Counted from the stretch's first letter, positions 18,323 through 27,716 are shown. The stretch is DNA of 64,000 bases from Komagataeibacter nataicola (GCF_003207795.1 NZ_NIRT01000011.1:43487-107486), one strand, 5' to 3'. The notes: generated by a model not told the origin, from the sequence alone. Numbers and translations are program-made.

Positions 18323-18522
18323 GGCGGACTAAGTCGGTTCATCCTTGTCATGGATGGGCGGGCATGATGGCCCGCATCGTGGCAGGCAGCGTTCATGTCA
18401 TGACAGGAATTAGATAAAAATAACCTTTCAGGCCATATGTGTTGTCTTGAATGTTATGCACATAATGCCTATCTGCTATGAGCATAATAACTGACGTGGC
18501 GGTGAACGGGAGTGCGCGCGAT

Positions 18523-18747
18523 ATGACACGGATGAAGCTTGCCCTGCGCGGCTGGTTGCAGGTGCTGTGGGGGCAGATCGTGCGCGAAACGGGTTATGCC
18601 ATCAGCCATGAACGCCTGCAGCGCCGGGGCCTGCTGATCGAAAAACTCGGCCACGGCCTGCTCTATCGCGCCCACCGGCTGGGGGTGGCGCCAGCCGCCC
18701 CGGTGGCGGACCCCTACGCCACGCCCTCACGCGCGACCGAAGGCTGA
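18523..18747 (+). CDS. Small protein with weak CsbD-like pattern
   Basis: The ATG at 18523 has CGGGAG 10 bases upstream; an ATG at 18478 is in frame but unsupported. The 74-aa product begins MTRMKLALRGWLQVLWG. Its spacing of glycines and glutamines (LRGWLQVLWGQIV, RRGLLIEKLGHGL) is vaguely like the CsbD stress proteins, but the match is too weak to rely on. The last 20 residues are proline- and alanine-rich. Function unknown. Confidence 0.45.
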   Translation: MTRMKLALRGWLQVLWGQIVRETGYAISHERLQRRGLLIEKLGHGLLYRAHRLGVAPAAPVADPYATPSRATEG

Positions 18748-18896
18748 AGCCGGGCAGGCCATCGTGCCTGTTATGTGAAGGATTCGTGACAAGCGTGCCC
18801 GTTTTCCCCTGTTTCTGACAGGTCTTTCCACAGGGTTGCCCGAAAATCAGTCCCCCGAATCTGGGGATAAACGGGTTCTCGTATCGCTGATAAGAA

Positions 18897-18985
18897 AAGG
18901 AAAGTTCTTGGGTGCCGCCTTTTTTCAAAAAGGGCGACGTATTCTGAAGCTTTTTGCAAAAAGCTTCACCAGAAACTCTTATCCT
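18897..18985. repeat. Dispersed palindromic intergenic element, copy 6
   Basis: Plus orientation, between the small plus-strand gene and the converging efflux operon. Outer arms AAAGTTCTTGGGTG and CACCAGAAACTCTT, the GC-rich hairpin (CCGCCTTTTTT / AAAAAGGGCG) and the second hairpin (GAAGCTTTTT / AAAAAGCTTC) are all recognisable. Confidence 0.8.
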
Positions 18986-18996
18986 TTCACCCGCCT

Positions 18997-19947
18997 TTAA
19001 CGGTGCCCGGCCAGGTGCTGCATGTCATCGCCCACATGGCGCAGGGCATCGCGCACCGACATGTGGCGGCGGTTCCCCGCCTCTGACACGACCGTGACGG
19101 TGGCGGTCATGCCTGCGGCAAGCACGAGGTCTTTCGGCACGGTATCGATATGTACCCGCACCGGAATGCGCTGGGCCAGCCGCACCCAGGTATAGACCGG
19201 GTCCACTGCTGGCAGCCCCTGTATGGAGGTGGCGGCGTTGTTGCTGGCAATGCCGCGCGTAATGCTTTCCACATGGCCGAACAGGGGTTCATGAAACCCC
19301 ATCAGGTCCAGCCGCACGGGTTCGCCTTCGCGGATGGAATGGATTTTCGTCTCCTCGAAATAGCCATCCACCCAGTAGGAATCCGCATCGATGATCTGGA
19401 TGTTCACATGCCCCGCGCTGGCATAGTCGCCCGCGCGCATGGTCAGGTTGGTGACATAGCCGTTGAGCGAGCTGCGCACCTCGGTGCGCTCAAGGTCGAT
19501 GCGCGCCTGCCGCAGGTCGGCCAGGGCCGAGGCATACTGCGCTTCCGCCTGCTGGGCCACGGCCTCGAACTGCTGCTTTTCCTCGCCCGATACCGCCACG
19601 CCGGATATTTTCTGGCGGCGTTCGTATTGCGATGTCTTGAACTCAAGATCAGCCCGGCGCTCGTTGACCGCCGCCTCGGCAATATCGACTTTCACGCGGA
19701 AGTCGAACGGGTCGATCACGTACAGCACGTCGCCCTTGTGCACGAACTGGTTGTCATGCACGCGCACTTCATTGATCTGGCCTGAAATGCGCGGCGCGAT
19801 ATTGGCCACCTGCGCACGGACCTGCCCGTTCCGCGTCCACGGTGAGGCGGTATAATAATCCCACAGCACGATCACCACGATCGCCGCGACAAAAAGAATG
19901 GTCGCGGTAATGGCCAGGCGTACGAAGCGGTTTGCATATGCGAACAC
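18997..19947 (-). CDS. HlyD-type periplasmic adaptor of an efflux system (AaeA-like)
   Basis: The 316-aa protein has one N-terminal membrane anchor (residues about 11-31). A barrel-sandwich half follows (VANIAPRISGQINEVRVHDNQFVHKGDVLYVID, shown here in part), then a short coiled-coil hairpin (residues about 85-155) and the return half (SSLNGYVTNLTMRAGDY). This size and the short hairpin are those of AaeA/EmrA-like adaptors that join an inner membrane FUSC transporter to the outer membrane. It is the last gene of a three-gene minus-strand operon, 12 bases after DUF1656, and a two-way repeat lies downstream. Confidence 0.88.
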   Translation of the reverse strand: MFAYANRFVRLAITATILFVAAIVVIVLWDYYTASPWTRNGQVRAQVANIAPRISGQINEVRVHDNQFVHKGDVLYVIDPFDFRVKVDIAEAAVNERRADLEFKTSQYERRQKISGVAVSGEEKQQFEAVAQQAEAQYASALADLRQARIDLERTEVRSSLNGYVTNLTMRAGDYASAGHVNIQIIDADSYWVDGYFEETKIHSIREGEPVRLDLMGFHEPLFGHVESITRGIASNNAATSIQGLPAVDPVYTWVRLAQRIPVRVHIDTVPKDLVLAAGMTATVTVVSEAGNRRHMSVRDALRHVGDDMQHLAGHR

Positions 19948-19959
19948 GTCAGCAGTCTT

Positions 19960-20154
19960 TCACAACATCAGGGTATACAGGCCAACAAGGCAGATCAGCA
20001 GGCCGAACTGGGCCAGCGGCGGGTTCCACACAAAGCGCCACAGGTTGAACCACGACAGCGCCGCGCGCAGCACGAGCAGCGTGCACAGCGCCAGTCCGAG
20101 ATTCATGACAAAGGCCGAGACCAGCACGCCTTCCACATCAACGACCTGCCGCAT
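19960..20154 (-). CDS. DUF1656 small membrane protein of the efflux operon
   Basis: The 64-aa product (start MRQVVDVEGV) has two membrane helices and the phrase FNLWRFVWNPPLAQFG, which is typical of DUF1656/AaeX proteins. These are always found between FUSC transporters and HlyD adaptors. Its ATG overlaps the stop of the upstream FUSC gene by one base (TGATG), so translation is probably coupled. Its exact role in the pump is not known. Confidence 0.85.
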   Translation of the reverse strand: MRQVVDVEGVLVSAFVMNLGLALCTLLVLRAALSWFNLWRFVWNPPLAQFGLLICLVGLYTLML

Positions 20155-22223
20155 CAGCCTGCCTTTCCTGTCTTGATGATGCCGTAATGGCGCAGCCTGG
20201 GTTGGGCTGCGCGCCATGAGTGCAGCACCGCATCCAGCCCGGCCAGCAGGTTGATCGCCGCGACCTGCTCAGGTGGCGGCAGGTGGGGGGAGGGGGCAGG
20301 CACGGCGGCACAGGCCTGTTGCAGGCGCGCGTCAAGGTCGCCCCAGGGCGCGTGCAGCCGCAGTTCGCGCGCTGCCAGTTCAGCCGCGGGTCGCAGCAGG
20401 GGGGAGCCCGTGGCCTGGCGCGCATAGGCGCGTGCCCGCGCCAGCGCACCATCGAGTTCGGTAAAGGCGGTAAAGCTTTCAAGCTGCCGGGCGCCGCTGG
20501 GGCTGGGCGGTAGACGGTCATTCCAGAACTGCATCTGGGCCAGCCGGTCATAGGCGCGGGTGAGGCGGGTCGGGCCATCGGCCTCGCCCTTGCCCGCCAT
20601 CTGGCGTTCAAGCGCGCGCACGATGGTTGACGCCATCCAGAAGCGCTGCCTGCGCGCCGAGGGCGGAAACAGCAGCACAAGGATGATGAAGGCCAGCAGG
20701 GCGGCCAGCAGATAGAAGATGTTGCGGTTGAGGAATTCGGTCGGGTTGTAGCTCTGGTGGTTGTCCAGCCCCAGCATGGCGAAGAAGAACACCCCGTAAT
20801 TGAACCCGATCGCAGCCGTGCCCGGCCGCATGAGCAGCAGGCAGGCCAGAAAGGTCTGCGGCAAAAGCGCCAGGGCGAGGAAGGGCATGTCCGCCCCGTG
20901 CAGCAGCACGAAGAAGTTCAGCGCCGCCGCCGCCAGCACGCTGCACGGAATGCCGATCACCGCCCCCATGCCAAAGCGGGCTGTATCGACATTGGTGGCC
21001 GCCAGCGTCAGGGTCAGCGCGGTCTGGGCCAGCGCCACGGTCGCCCCGGGCAGGCCGGTCATCACACACACACCTGCCGCGAACGAGAAGCCCACCAGCA
21101 CCCGCAGCGCCCCGATGAAGGCGAGCAGGATGTTGGGTTGCGTTGCGATGGCGATGGTCTTGCTGTCAGCAGCGCTGCCGGTGCCTTCAACCAGCATCTG
21201 CTGGCCTGCATGCAGGCGCACACGCGCGGTGAGCATGCGGGCCGCGCGCTCGATGGCAAACGCCTCATCGGCATTGGGCACATGGGCAGGAAGCGCCTCA
21301 CGGATGGCCTCAAGAATGCGTAGCGTAAACCCCGCCTGGTCCAGCCGCAGGTCGGTCTGGCGCGCGATGCGGGCAATGGCGTCCTCAACGGCGGGGTCGA
21401 TGTTGCCATGGCCCGTGTGGCGGCCAAGGCCGCGCGCGCAGTCCAGCACCGTCAGCATGGACACCATGGCCAGCCGCGCCCCGTTGGCCCGCATGCCGCC
21501 ACGCTCGAATTCCGTGCGGGCATAGGACAGGCGGGTGGTCAGCGCCAGAATGCCCCCGGCCAGCCTGATGTCGGCCTGCGCACCCCGGTCATACAGGTGC
21601 TGGAGCGCCGCGCGCGCGGTCTCGCTGATGGGGCGGGTAAGCTGCTTCAGCCCGGCGGCCAGCCCGCCCGTGGCTTCGGGCGAGCCGGAGAGGATATTGA
21701 CCACCGCCACCGCAAACACCCCGATGGTAATGGCCGAAGCCCGCGAGACGGCAATGTTGAACACGTTCTGCGGCGTGTCGATGCAGTTGACCGCCACGAG
21801 TGCCACCGTATAGCCCGACAGCAGCGCGCCATAGGAGCGGAAGTCACGCTCCAGCGACCCCACGAACGCACACGCTGCAAGCCACAGCGCAACACCGCCC
21901 AGGAACGGCCCGCGCTGCTGGTTCCACACCGCCACGAGCACGATGGACACGCCCATGCCCACCACCGTGCCCAGAATGCGGTAAAACGCCTTGGAGAGCG
22001 CCTGCCCGCGCAGCGGCTGCGCCAGGATCATCACGGTCACGCCCACCAGCAGCGGGTTGTCGATCTGGACCCAGAACGCCGTGGCCAGCCCGATGACGAG
22101 CGAGCACCACGTGCGCAGGCTGAAGCCCAGCCACCCGGCAGGCAACCGCTCGGCCCAGGGAAAATAGAGATGTGCCATGTCGCGCAGGCGATGCCCTGCG
22201 TTTGTTGCCGATGTGTCGGACAT
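20154..22223 (-). CDS. FUSC-family inner membrane transporter (AaeB-like)
   Basis: The start at 22223 (MSDTSATNAG) follows an AGGGAGG ribosome site; a longer ORF to 22280 lacks one. The 689-aa protein has the duplicated FUSC layout: an N-terminal bundle of about five helices (from WLGFSLRTWCSLVIGLA), a soluble middle of about 180 residues, a second bundle (from about residue 350), and a soluble C-terminal domain. The family exports aromatic carboxylic acids and similar compounds. It is the first gene of the operon with DUF1656 and the HlyD adaptor. No outer membrane partner and no LysR regulator lie beside it. Confidence 0.88.
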   Translation of the reverse strand: MSDTSATNAGHRLRDMAHLYFPWAERLPAGWLGFSLRTWCSLVIGLATAFWVQIDNPLLVGVTVMILAQPLRGQALSKAFYRILGTVVGMGVSIVLVAVWNQQRGPFLGGVALWLAACAFVGSLERDFRSYGALLSGYTVALVAVNCIDTPQNVFNIAVSRASAITIGVFAVAVVNILSGSPEATGGLAAGLKQLTRPISETARAALQHLYDRGAQADIRLAGGILALTTRLSYARTEFERGGMRANGARLAMVSMLTVLDCARGLGRHTGHGNIDPAVEDAIARIARQTDLRLDQAGFTLRILEAIREALPAHVPNADEAFAIERAARMLTARVRLHAGQQMLVEGTGSAADSKTIAIATQPNILLAFIGALRVLVGFSFAAGVCVMTGLPGATVALAQTALTLTLAATNVDTARFGMGAVIGIPCSVLAAAALNFFVLLHGADMPFLALALLPQTFLACLLLMRPGTAAIGFNYGVFFFAMLGLDNHQSYNPTEFLNRNIFYLLAALLAFIILVLLFPPSARRQRFWMASTIVRALERQMAGKGEADGPTRLTRAYDRLAQMQFWNDRLPPSPSGARQLESFTAFTELDGALARARAYARQATGSPLLRPAAELAARELRLHAPWGDLDARLQQACAAVPAPSPHLPPPEQVAAINLLAGLDAVLHSWRAAQPRLRHYGIIKTGKAG

Positions 22224-22321
22224 GGCCTCCCTGACCGTCTGGTGGTCTTGGCATTCCATACAACGGAAGTTGCAGTACATTCATAACAAATGATGTACGG
22301 CGGGCTGCCTTTCGGCAGGTT

Positions 22322-23719
22322 TTATGCCGGCGAGAGCACCCGGTGGCGCACCACTTCGCCCACGATAATCAGCGCGGGGCTGGTCACGCCAGCCTGTGCG
22401 GCCTGCGCGGGCAGGTTGCCCAGCGTGCCGGTCAGCACGCGCTGGTCGGCCCGCGTGCCGCGCTCGACAATGGCGGCGGGCCACTGGGGCGGCAGGCCGT
22501 GCTCGACCAGTTTTGCGCACAGCGCGGGCAGGGCGGAGACACCCATATAGATCACCACCGTCTGGCCGGGGCGGGCCATGCTGTCCCATGGCAGGTGCAG
22601 CGTGCCGTCGGCGCGGGCGTGGCCGGTCACGAACAGGCAGGCCTGCGCGCAGTCGCGATGGGTGAGCGGAATGCCCGCATAGGCCGCGCAGCCATTGGCC
22701 GCCGTAATGCCCGGCACGACCTGGAAGGGAATGGCGGATTCAAGCAGCGCCTCGATTTCCTCCCCCCCGCGCCCGAACACGAACGGGTCGCCACCCTTGA
22801 GCCGCAGCACGCGCTGGCCCGCCTGCGCGCGGCGGATCAGCTCGGCGTTGATCTCTTCCTGCGGCATGGTGTGCCTGTTGCGCTGCTTGCCCACGAACAC
22901 CAGCTCCGCATCGCGGCGCACACGGTCAAGCAGGGCGGGCGAGAGAAGCTGGTCATACAGCACGCAGTCGGCATTCTGCATCAGGTGCAGGGCGCGCAGC
23001 GTGAGCAGGTCCGGGTCGCCGGGGCCTGCGCCCACCAGCCAGACCTCGCCGCGCGTGGCGGTGGTGGCGATGATGTCATCAAGCACCGCACGTGCGCGGG
23101 TGGCATCACCATTGCGCGCGGCCTGGGCGCCCGCGCCATCGAGAAATGTCTCCCACACCTGCCTGCGCCGCGAAATGTCGGGGCAGGCGGCGCCCACATG
23201 CTCGCGCTGCTGCTGCATGAACACGGCCAGCGCGCCCGTGCCCTCGGGTATGGTGCTTTCCACCTGTTCGCGCAGGCGGCGCGCCAGCACGGGGGCTGCG
23301 CCGCCGGTGGAGATGGCGATGCGCACCAGCCCGCGATGGATCTGGGCAGGCGTGATGAAGGTGGAAGGCTGCGGGTCATCCACCGCGCAGACGGGAATGT
23401 TCATGCCGCGCGCGATCGAGGCCGCCGCGCGGTTGACATCCCGGTCATCGGTCGCGGCATAGACCAGCCGGCAGCCGGGCATGGCGGCGCGTAGTGTTGC
23501 CTCATCGGCCGTGGGAGCGATGCGGGTGATGCTGCCGTCATCCTCCCAGCGCTGCATCTCGGCATCGAGGCGGCCTGCGATCACCTCAACCCGCGCACGG
23601 TGGGCGAGCAGCAGGCGCACCTTGTTGGCGGCGATCATGCCACCACCCACCACCAGCACCCGGACACCGTCCAGCCGCAGCGCGATGGGAAACCATGCGG
23701 GTTCGGAAATATTGGTCAT
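22322..23719 (-). CDS. cysG: Siroheme synthase CysG (trifunctional)
   Basis: The 465-aa protein fuses two parts. Residues about 1-205 are the NAD-dependent precorrin-2 dehydrogenase / ferrochelatase (VRVLVVGGGMIAANKVRLLL). Residues about 215-460 are the SAM-dependent uroporphyrinogen-III methyltransferase (WLVGAGPGDPDLLTLRAL; later VVPGITAANGCAAYAGIPLT). It converts uroporphyrinogen III to siroheme, the cofactor of sulfite and nitrite reductases. No cysteine biosynthesis gene is adjacent. A small lipoprotein gene lies 83 bases upstream on the same strand. Confidence 0.93.
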   Translation of the reverse strand: MTNISEPAWFPIALRLDGVRVLVVGGGMIAANKVRLLLAHRARVEVIAGRLDAEMQRWEDDGSITRIAPTADEATLRAAMPGCRLVYAATDDRDVNRAAASIARGMNIPVCAVDDPQPSTFITPAQIHRGLVRIAISTGGAAPVLARRLREQVESTIPEGTGALAVFMQQQREHVGAACPDISRRRQVWETFLDGAGAQAARNGDATRARAVLDDIIATTATRGEVWLVGAGPGDPDLLTLRALHLMQNADCVLYDQLLSPALLDRVRRDAELVFVGKQRNRHTMPQEEINAELIRRAQAGQRVLRLKGGDPFVFGRGGEEIEALLESAIPFQVVPGITAANGCAAYAGIPLTHRDCAQACLFVTGHARADGTLHLPWDSMARPGQTVVIYMGVSALPALCAKLVEHGLPPQWPAAIVERGTRADQRVLTGTLGNLPAQAAQAGVTSPALIIVGEVVRHRVLSPA

Positions 23720-23802
23720 GCGCTTAAAGTCGCCGGGCGTGCCGGCATCCTGTCAACTGGGGAGGTGTATCGGTTGCGCGCCGGCTGGCGGCATGGGGCG
23801 GT

Positions 23803-23952
23803 TTAGTGGGAGGCGACGTTCTTCACCCCTTCGGCATAGCCCCAGCGTGCCCATGTCGAGCGGTCCTTGACCGATCCTGGCGTGTTGGTGGCGCAGGCGG
23901 CCAGTGACAGCACGATGGCACAGATGCCAAGAACGGGAAGAAAACGGGCCAA
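23803..23952 (-). CDS. Tiny lipoprotein with TTG start
   Basis: A perfect AGGAGG (23958-23963, minus strand) lies 5 bases before a TTG codon that opens a 49-residue frame. The product reads as a lipoprotein: MARFLPVLG, a hydrophobic core, then the lipobox LAAC with the cysteine at residue 20. Its 29-residue mature tail includes WARWGYAEGVKN. Because of its size and start codon it is easily missed. It precedes cysG on the same strand. Function unknown. Confidence 0.65.
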   Translation of the reverse strand: MARFLPVLGICAIVLSLAACATNTPGSVKDRSTWARWGYAEGVKNVASH

Positions 23953-24128
23953 AAAAACCTCCTGCACGACGCAGCCGCCAGCCTAGCAGAAAAGCCCCGC
24001 CATCACCACGCCCCGCGTAAAGGGATGCGCACGCGCCCCGCCTCTCGCCTGCTGCGGCCAAAAGATGGTAAGCCGCACAGGCATGAAGCCCATGGCATGC
24101 CGGGGCGCGAACAGGGGGATTGCCACTG

Positions 24129-24986
24129 ATGGAAACCGTAAGCACCGTGGCCGAACTGCGCGGGCATGTCCGTGCATGGAAAGAAGCAGGCGCGCGCGTG
24201 GGCGTGGTGCCGACCATGGGGGCGCTGCATGAAGGGCACCTTTCGCTGGTGCAGGCGGCGCGTGCGCGGGCGGACCGGGTGATTGCCACGGTTTTCGTCA
24301 ACCCCATCCAGTTCGATAACGCGGATGACCTGGCAACCTATCCCCGCACGCTCGTGGAAGATGGACGGCTCCTGGCCGAGGCCGGGGTGGACCTGCTCTA
24401 CGCGCCCACCGTGGCGCAGATGTACCCGCCCGGCTTCGCCACGCGCATCAGCGTATCGGGCGTGTCGGAGGGGCTGTGCGGTGGCGCCCGCCCCGGTCAT
24501 TTTGATGGCGTGGCCACGGTCGTGTGCAAGCTGTTCATGCAGACGCTGGCCGAGTGCGCCTTTTTTGGCGAGAAGGATTTCCAGCAGGTGCAGGTCGTGC
24601 GCCGCATGGTGACCGATCTTGACCTGCCCATCGAGATCATATCCTGCCCCACCCTGCGCGAGGCGGACGGGCTGGCCCTGTCCTCACGCAACCGGCGGCT
24701 CAGTGCGGCGCAGCGGCAGGTGGCCGTGGCGCTGCCGCGTGCGCTTGCCGCCTGCGCGGATGCGATCGCCACCGGCGCGGATGTGGCCACGGCCCTGGCT
24801 GGGGTGGCGCAACAGTTGCGTGCGGCGGGCTTCGGCCCGGTGGATTATGTGGAACTGCGCCACGCAGCCAGCCTGCAGCCGCTGGCCGCCTGCCCGCCCG
24901 GCGCGCCCGCGCGCGTGCTGGCGGCCGCATGGCTGGGCGATGTGCGGCTCATTGATGGCATGGCCGTGCCCGTAGCGGGCAGCTGA
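24129..24986 (+). CDS. panC: Pantothenate synthetase PanC
   Basis: The 285-aa enzyme joins pantoate and beta-alanine with ATP in the cytoplasm, the last step to pantothenate. The HIGH-type motif is in [11 protein letters not shown] (about residues 28-38). The pantoate/ATP-binding blocks [27 protein letters not shown] and LSSRNRRLS are all present. I chose ATG 24129, 9 bases after AGGGGGA; a TTG at 24120 would add three residues. No panB is adjacent. The gene is read away from the small lipoprotein/cysG pair and ends in a dispersed repeat copy. Confidence 0.95.
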   Translation: METVSTVAELRGHVRAWKEAGARVGVVPTMGALHEGHLSLVQAARARADRVIATVFVNPIQFDNADDLATYPRTLVEDGRLLAEAGVDLLYAPTVAQMYPPGFATRISVSGVSEGLCGGARPGHFDGVATVVCKLFMQTLAECAFFGEKDFQQVQVVRRMVTDLDLPIEIISCPTLREADGLALSSRNRRLSAAQRQVAVALPRALAACADAIATGADVATALAGVAQQLRAAGFGPVDYVELRHAASLQPLAACPPGAPARVLAAAWLGDVRLIDGMAVPVAGS

Positions 24987-24989
24987 TCA

Positions 24990-25055
24990 AAGATAAAAGT
25001 TTCCGGATGCCGCCTGTTTTCCGGAAAAGGCGGCATTTCCTGAAGCTTTTATGAT
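24990..25055. repeat. Dispersed palindromic intergenic element, copy 7 (truncated)
   Basis: Plus orientation. The arm ATAAAAGTTTCCGG and the GC-rich hairpin (GCCGCCTGTTTTCC / GGAAAAGGCGGC) are strong; the second hairpin breaks off after GAAGCTTTTA. It separates the converging panC and Trm112-like genes. Confidence 0.75.
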
Positions 25056-25057
25056 GT

Positions 25058-25267
25058 TCAGGCATCCAGCCTGCGGGCTTCATCGGGCAGCATGATGGGA
25101 ATGCCGTCACGCACGGGAAAAGCCAGTCCGGCACGCTTGCTGATCAGTTCACCCGCTTCGCGGTCATAAACCAGCGGCCCCTTGGTCACGGGGCAGACGA
25201 GAATGGACAGAAGCCGGGGGTCGAGGGGCGGCGCAAGGGGCTTTTCGGTCATGGTGGCGGGTTCCAT
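25058..25267 (-). CDS. Trm112/UPF0434-family small protein
   Basis: The 69-aa protein has the family pattern: [20 protein letters not shown] near residue 16, then [21 protein letters not shown] at the end of the fold, as in the UPF0434 (YcaR) proteins. Bacterial members have only part of the zinc site; here one CP pair remains. The role is not settled; relatives act as partners of methyltransferases. It is the third gene of a minus-strand set with the Lon-domain protein (21 bases upstream) and the thioredoxin. Confidence 0.85.
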   Translation of the reverse strand: MEPATMTEKPLAPPLDPRLLSILVCPVTKGPLVYDREAGELISKRAGLAFPVRDGIPIMLPDEARRLDA

Positions 25268-25288
25268 GCAGGTTGTGGTGGATAGTGA

Positions 25289-26059
25289 TTATGCGGGGGA
25301 TGCACCCTCATCGGGTTCATGTCCAGTCCCTTCCAGCAGGTCGCGCAGGATGCGTGCGCGGTCGGCAGGCGTAGGGGCTTCGAGCATTTTCTGGCGGGGG
25401 CCGGTGCCAAAGGGGCAGATCATGGGCAGGGTGACCAGCAGGGCGGCATCATCCATCTGGTGCAGCGCATCCCACTGGGTGCTCACGCCCTGTGCCTCGC
25501 AGAAATCATGCAGCGCGTTGAGCAGCCCCTCGCGGTCGAAGGGGATGTCATCCTCGCTGTCGGTCAGGTCGGACACGAAGGACGAGGTATCGACCCGCGC
25601 CACCCGGTAGCCACGGCGCAGCCCCGTCTCGCGCAGCAGGCGGAAGCGCGCGATGCCGGTAAGCGTAATGGCGTATGTGCCATCAGCCCGCTCGGTCATG
25701 GCGGTGATGCGGCCCACGCAGCCAATGTTGTACAGCGGCGGGGTGTGGCTGTAGCCATCATCCATGCCGGGGTCATCGGCTTCATCATCAAGCGGGGTGT
25801 CATCCATGCCATTGAGCAGGCGGGGCTGGATCATGCCGATCAGCCGGTTGCTGGCCAGCGCGTCCTCCACCAGCGCGATGTAGCGCGGCTCGAACACATT
25901 GAGCGGCAGCCGCCCCTGAGGCAGCAGCAGGGCCTCATCAAGCGGGAACAGGCCGAGCTCGGCGGGAAAGTCCGCCAGCGTCATTTCATTCACCAGCGGG
26001 ATGCGGCGGGGGATGTCATCATGAATGACGACCACCCCGCTTTCGTCATGCCGTGTCAC
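25289..26059 (-). CDS. Lon substrate-binding (LON N-terminal) domain protein
   Basis: I start it at the GTG at 26059 because GTGA overlaps the stop of the thioredoxin gene (4-base overlap), which implies coupled translation. The 256-aa protein contains the stand-alone Lon N-terminal domain: LFPLDEALLLPQGRLPLNVFEPRY, then CVGRITAMTERADGTYAITLTG and FRLL (parts of one block, roughly residues 37-150). There is no ATPase or protease domain. An acidic insertion (DEADDPGMDDG) lies inside the domain. Such proteins are widespread in alphaproteobacteria next to thioredoxin and Trm112 genes; their function is not defined. Confidence 0.85.
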   Translation of the reverse strand: MTRHDESGVVVIHDDIPRRIPLVNEMTLADFPAELGLFPLDEALLLPQGRLPLNVFEPRYIALVEDALASNRLIGMIQPRLLNGMDDTPLDDEADDPGMDDGYSHTPPLYNIGCVGRITAMTERADGTYAITLTGIARFRLLRETGLRRGYRVARVDTSSFVSDLTDSEDDIPFDREGLLNALHDFCEAQGVSTQWDALHQMDDAALLVTLPMICPFGTGPRQKMLEAPTPADRARILRDLLEGTGHEPDEGASPA

Positions 26060-27021
26060 GAAAACAGCAGCGAGGACATGCGCCGCCGCGCGGCCACGGT
26101 GTCGGGGTCGGTCTGGCCCCATGCCTCGAACAGGCGGATGAGCTGCAGGCGGGCGGCATCATCATTCCACTGCCGGTCCTCCTTCATGATGGTGAGCAGT
26201 TCATCGGCGGCCTCGGCGCGCTTGCCTGCGGCGTTGAGCGCGGCCGACAGCTCGAAGCGCGCGGCGTAATCCTTTGGGTTGGCGGCAATGCGCGCGCGGA
26301 TTTCTTCTGCTTCCTCAGCCGCCTTGCGGCCTTCACGCTTGAGTTCGAGTGCGGCCCTTGCCCCCGTTATCTCGGCATGGCTGGCAATGGCGGCGGGCGC
26401 ATCGTTCAGCGCGGTCTCGGCACCTTCGTCATCGCCCATCTCGATCAGCGCGCGCGCAAGGCCACCCCAGGCGGCGGGGTTTTCCGGCTCGATTTCCAGC
26501 ACCTGCGAGAACAGGCCAGCCGCCGCTTCCGCGCGGCCCTCGGCCATGTCCTTGCGTGCGGCCTCGATCAGTTCGGCTGCGGGTAGCGCGCCGCCGCCTG
26601 CGGCCTTGAGGGCATTCTCGATAAAGCGCCGCACTTCACTTTCAGGCTTGGCGCCCTGCATCATGTCCAGGATCTGGCCCTGCCAGAACACGGCCACGAG
26701 CGGGATCGACTGCACCGGCAGCCCGATCTGGCCAAGCTGCTGCACCAGCGCGCGGTTGGCATCGACATCAATCTTGACCAGCCGCACGCGCCCGCGGGCC
26801 GCGCGCACCACTTTTTCCAGCACCGGGGTGAGCTGCTTGCACGGGTTGCACCATGTGGCCCAGAAATCGACCAGCACCGGCATGTCGCGGCTGGCATCCA
26901 CCACGTCGTGCATGAAGGTGTTCTGCGTGCCGTCCATGACCGGGTCGGGGCCGCCGCCGGGTGCGGCGCCAGCGGGGCCGGAACTGTCGGGGCGGGGGGT
27001 CTGGCCGATGATGTAGTCCAT
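26056..27021 (-). CDS. Thioredoxin-TPR protein (CnoX/YbbN type)
   Basis: Starting at ATG 27021 (MDYIIGQTP), the protein is 321 aa. Residues about 35-140 form a thioredoxin domain with the active site WCNPC (about residues 59-63), so unlike E. coli CnoX (SxxC) it keeps both cysteines. The rest is a tetratricopeptide region (AEAAAGLFSQVLEIEPENPAAWGGLARA and repeats). The family acts as redox-active chaperone that holds oxidised proteins for GroEL. It heads the operon with the Lon-domain and Trm112 genes. Confidence 0.88.
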   Translation of the reverse strand: MDYIIGQTPRPDSSGPAGAAPGGGPDPVMDGTQNTFMHDVVDASRDMPVLVDFWATWCNPCKQLTPVLEKVVRAARGRVRLVKIDVDANRALVQQLGQIGLPVQSIPLVAVFWQGQILDMMQGAKPESEVRRFIENALKAAGGGALPAAELIEAARKDMAEGRAEAAAGLFSQVLEIEPENPAAWGGLARALIEMGDDEGAETALNDAPAAIASHAEITGARAALELKREGRKAAEEAEEIRARIAANPKDYAARFELSAALNAAGKRAEAADELLTIMKEDRQWNDDAARLQLIRLFEAWGQTDPDTVAARRRMSSLLFS

Positions 27022-27233
27022 ATGGTCGTATATCCTGTCGGTCTGGCGGCAGGCATGGGCGGGTCGTTCGCGCATGGCCCGTGCTGCCGGTTCATTCTTG
27101 TGCAATAGATTGGCATTCCCCGCGACTGTCGCAACCGCCTTGTGAGGGGATGAAAAAAAACTTCAGAAAACGCATTTTTCCCTCTTGCGGCCCCCACGGG
27201 TTTACCGTAAAACCCGCTTCACCGACACGGAGC

Positions 27234-27308
27234 GCGGGCGTAGCTCAGGGGTAGAGCACAACCTTGCCAAGGTTGGGGTCGTGGGTTCGAATCCCATCGC
27301 CCGCTCCA
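27234..27308 (+). tRNA. tRNA-Gly (anticodon GCC)
   Basis: All parts fold: acceptor stem GCGGGCG / CGCCCGC, D arm with AGCTCAGGGGTAGAGC, anticodon loop TTGCCAA between CAACC and GGTTG, and T arm with GTGGG-TTCGAAT-CCCAT. The CCA end is encoded (27306-27308). Upstream, a short hairpin (CGGGTTT / AAACCCG, 27197-27216) sits in the gap after the divergent thioredoxin gene. Confidence 0.97.
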
Positions 27309-27337
27309 GATTTCCTCAGGAAATCAATTGGATACGA

Positions 27338-27361
27338 GAAAGCCGCCGCAAGGCGGCTTTC
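27338..27361 (+). terminator. Terminator after tRNA-Gly
   Basis: A 10-bp perfect stem GAAAGCCGCC / GGCGGCTTTC has a GCAA tetraloop, 30 bases after the tRNA. The tract after it is weak (CGTCGTTTC), but the stem itself ends in TTT. Confidence 0.75.
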
Positions 27362-27503
27362 GTCGTTTCAGGGTATTTTTTCCAAAAAGCATCATCAGAA
27401 ACCGGCCTTGGCGTGAAGGCTGTTTTCCTGTCCTGTCCCCAGGGGCAACCTGTTGCGGTCTTCTGGCGTTGGCATGGTGATGGATGATGGGAAGGATCAG
27501 GCC

Positions 27504-27704
27504 ATGACGCATGATGACCCCGAAAAATCTGGGACCAAGGATGACGAAGGCGCGCGCTACCCGGCCCCCGGCGTCAGTTCACCGCCCGAGGCGCGGCCTG
27601 ATCCGGATGCCAAAAAAACGCCCCGCCCCGAGCCCGTGCCCACCGACCTGCCCGATCCGCTCACCCTGCCGCAGCATGACGGCGAGGAAGATACGGCAGG
27701 CTGA
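27504..27704 (+). CDS. Small proline-rich acidic protein of unknown function
   Basis: ATG 27504 has GGAAGGA 7 bases upstream. The 66-aa product is low in hydrophobic residues and rich in P, D and E (DPEKSGTKDDEGARYPAPG; PEPVPTDLPDPLTLP), so it is probably disordered. No signal peptide or domain is visible. The strong ribosome site is the main reason to accept it. Confidence 0.5.
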   Translation: MTHDDPEKSGTKDDEGARYPAPGVSSPPEARPDPDAKKTPRPEPVPTDLPDPLTLPQHDGEEDTAG

Positions 27705-27716
27705 AGCAGGGCGCGC

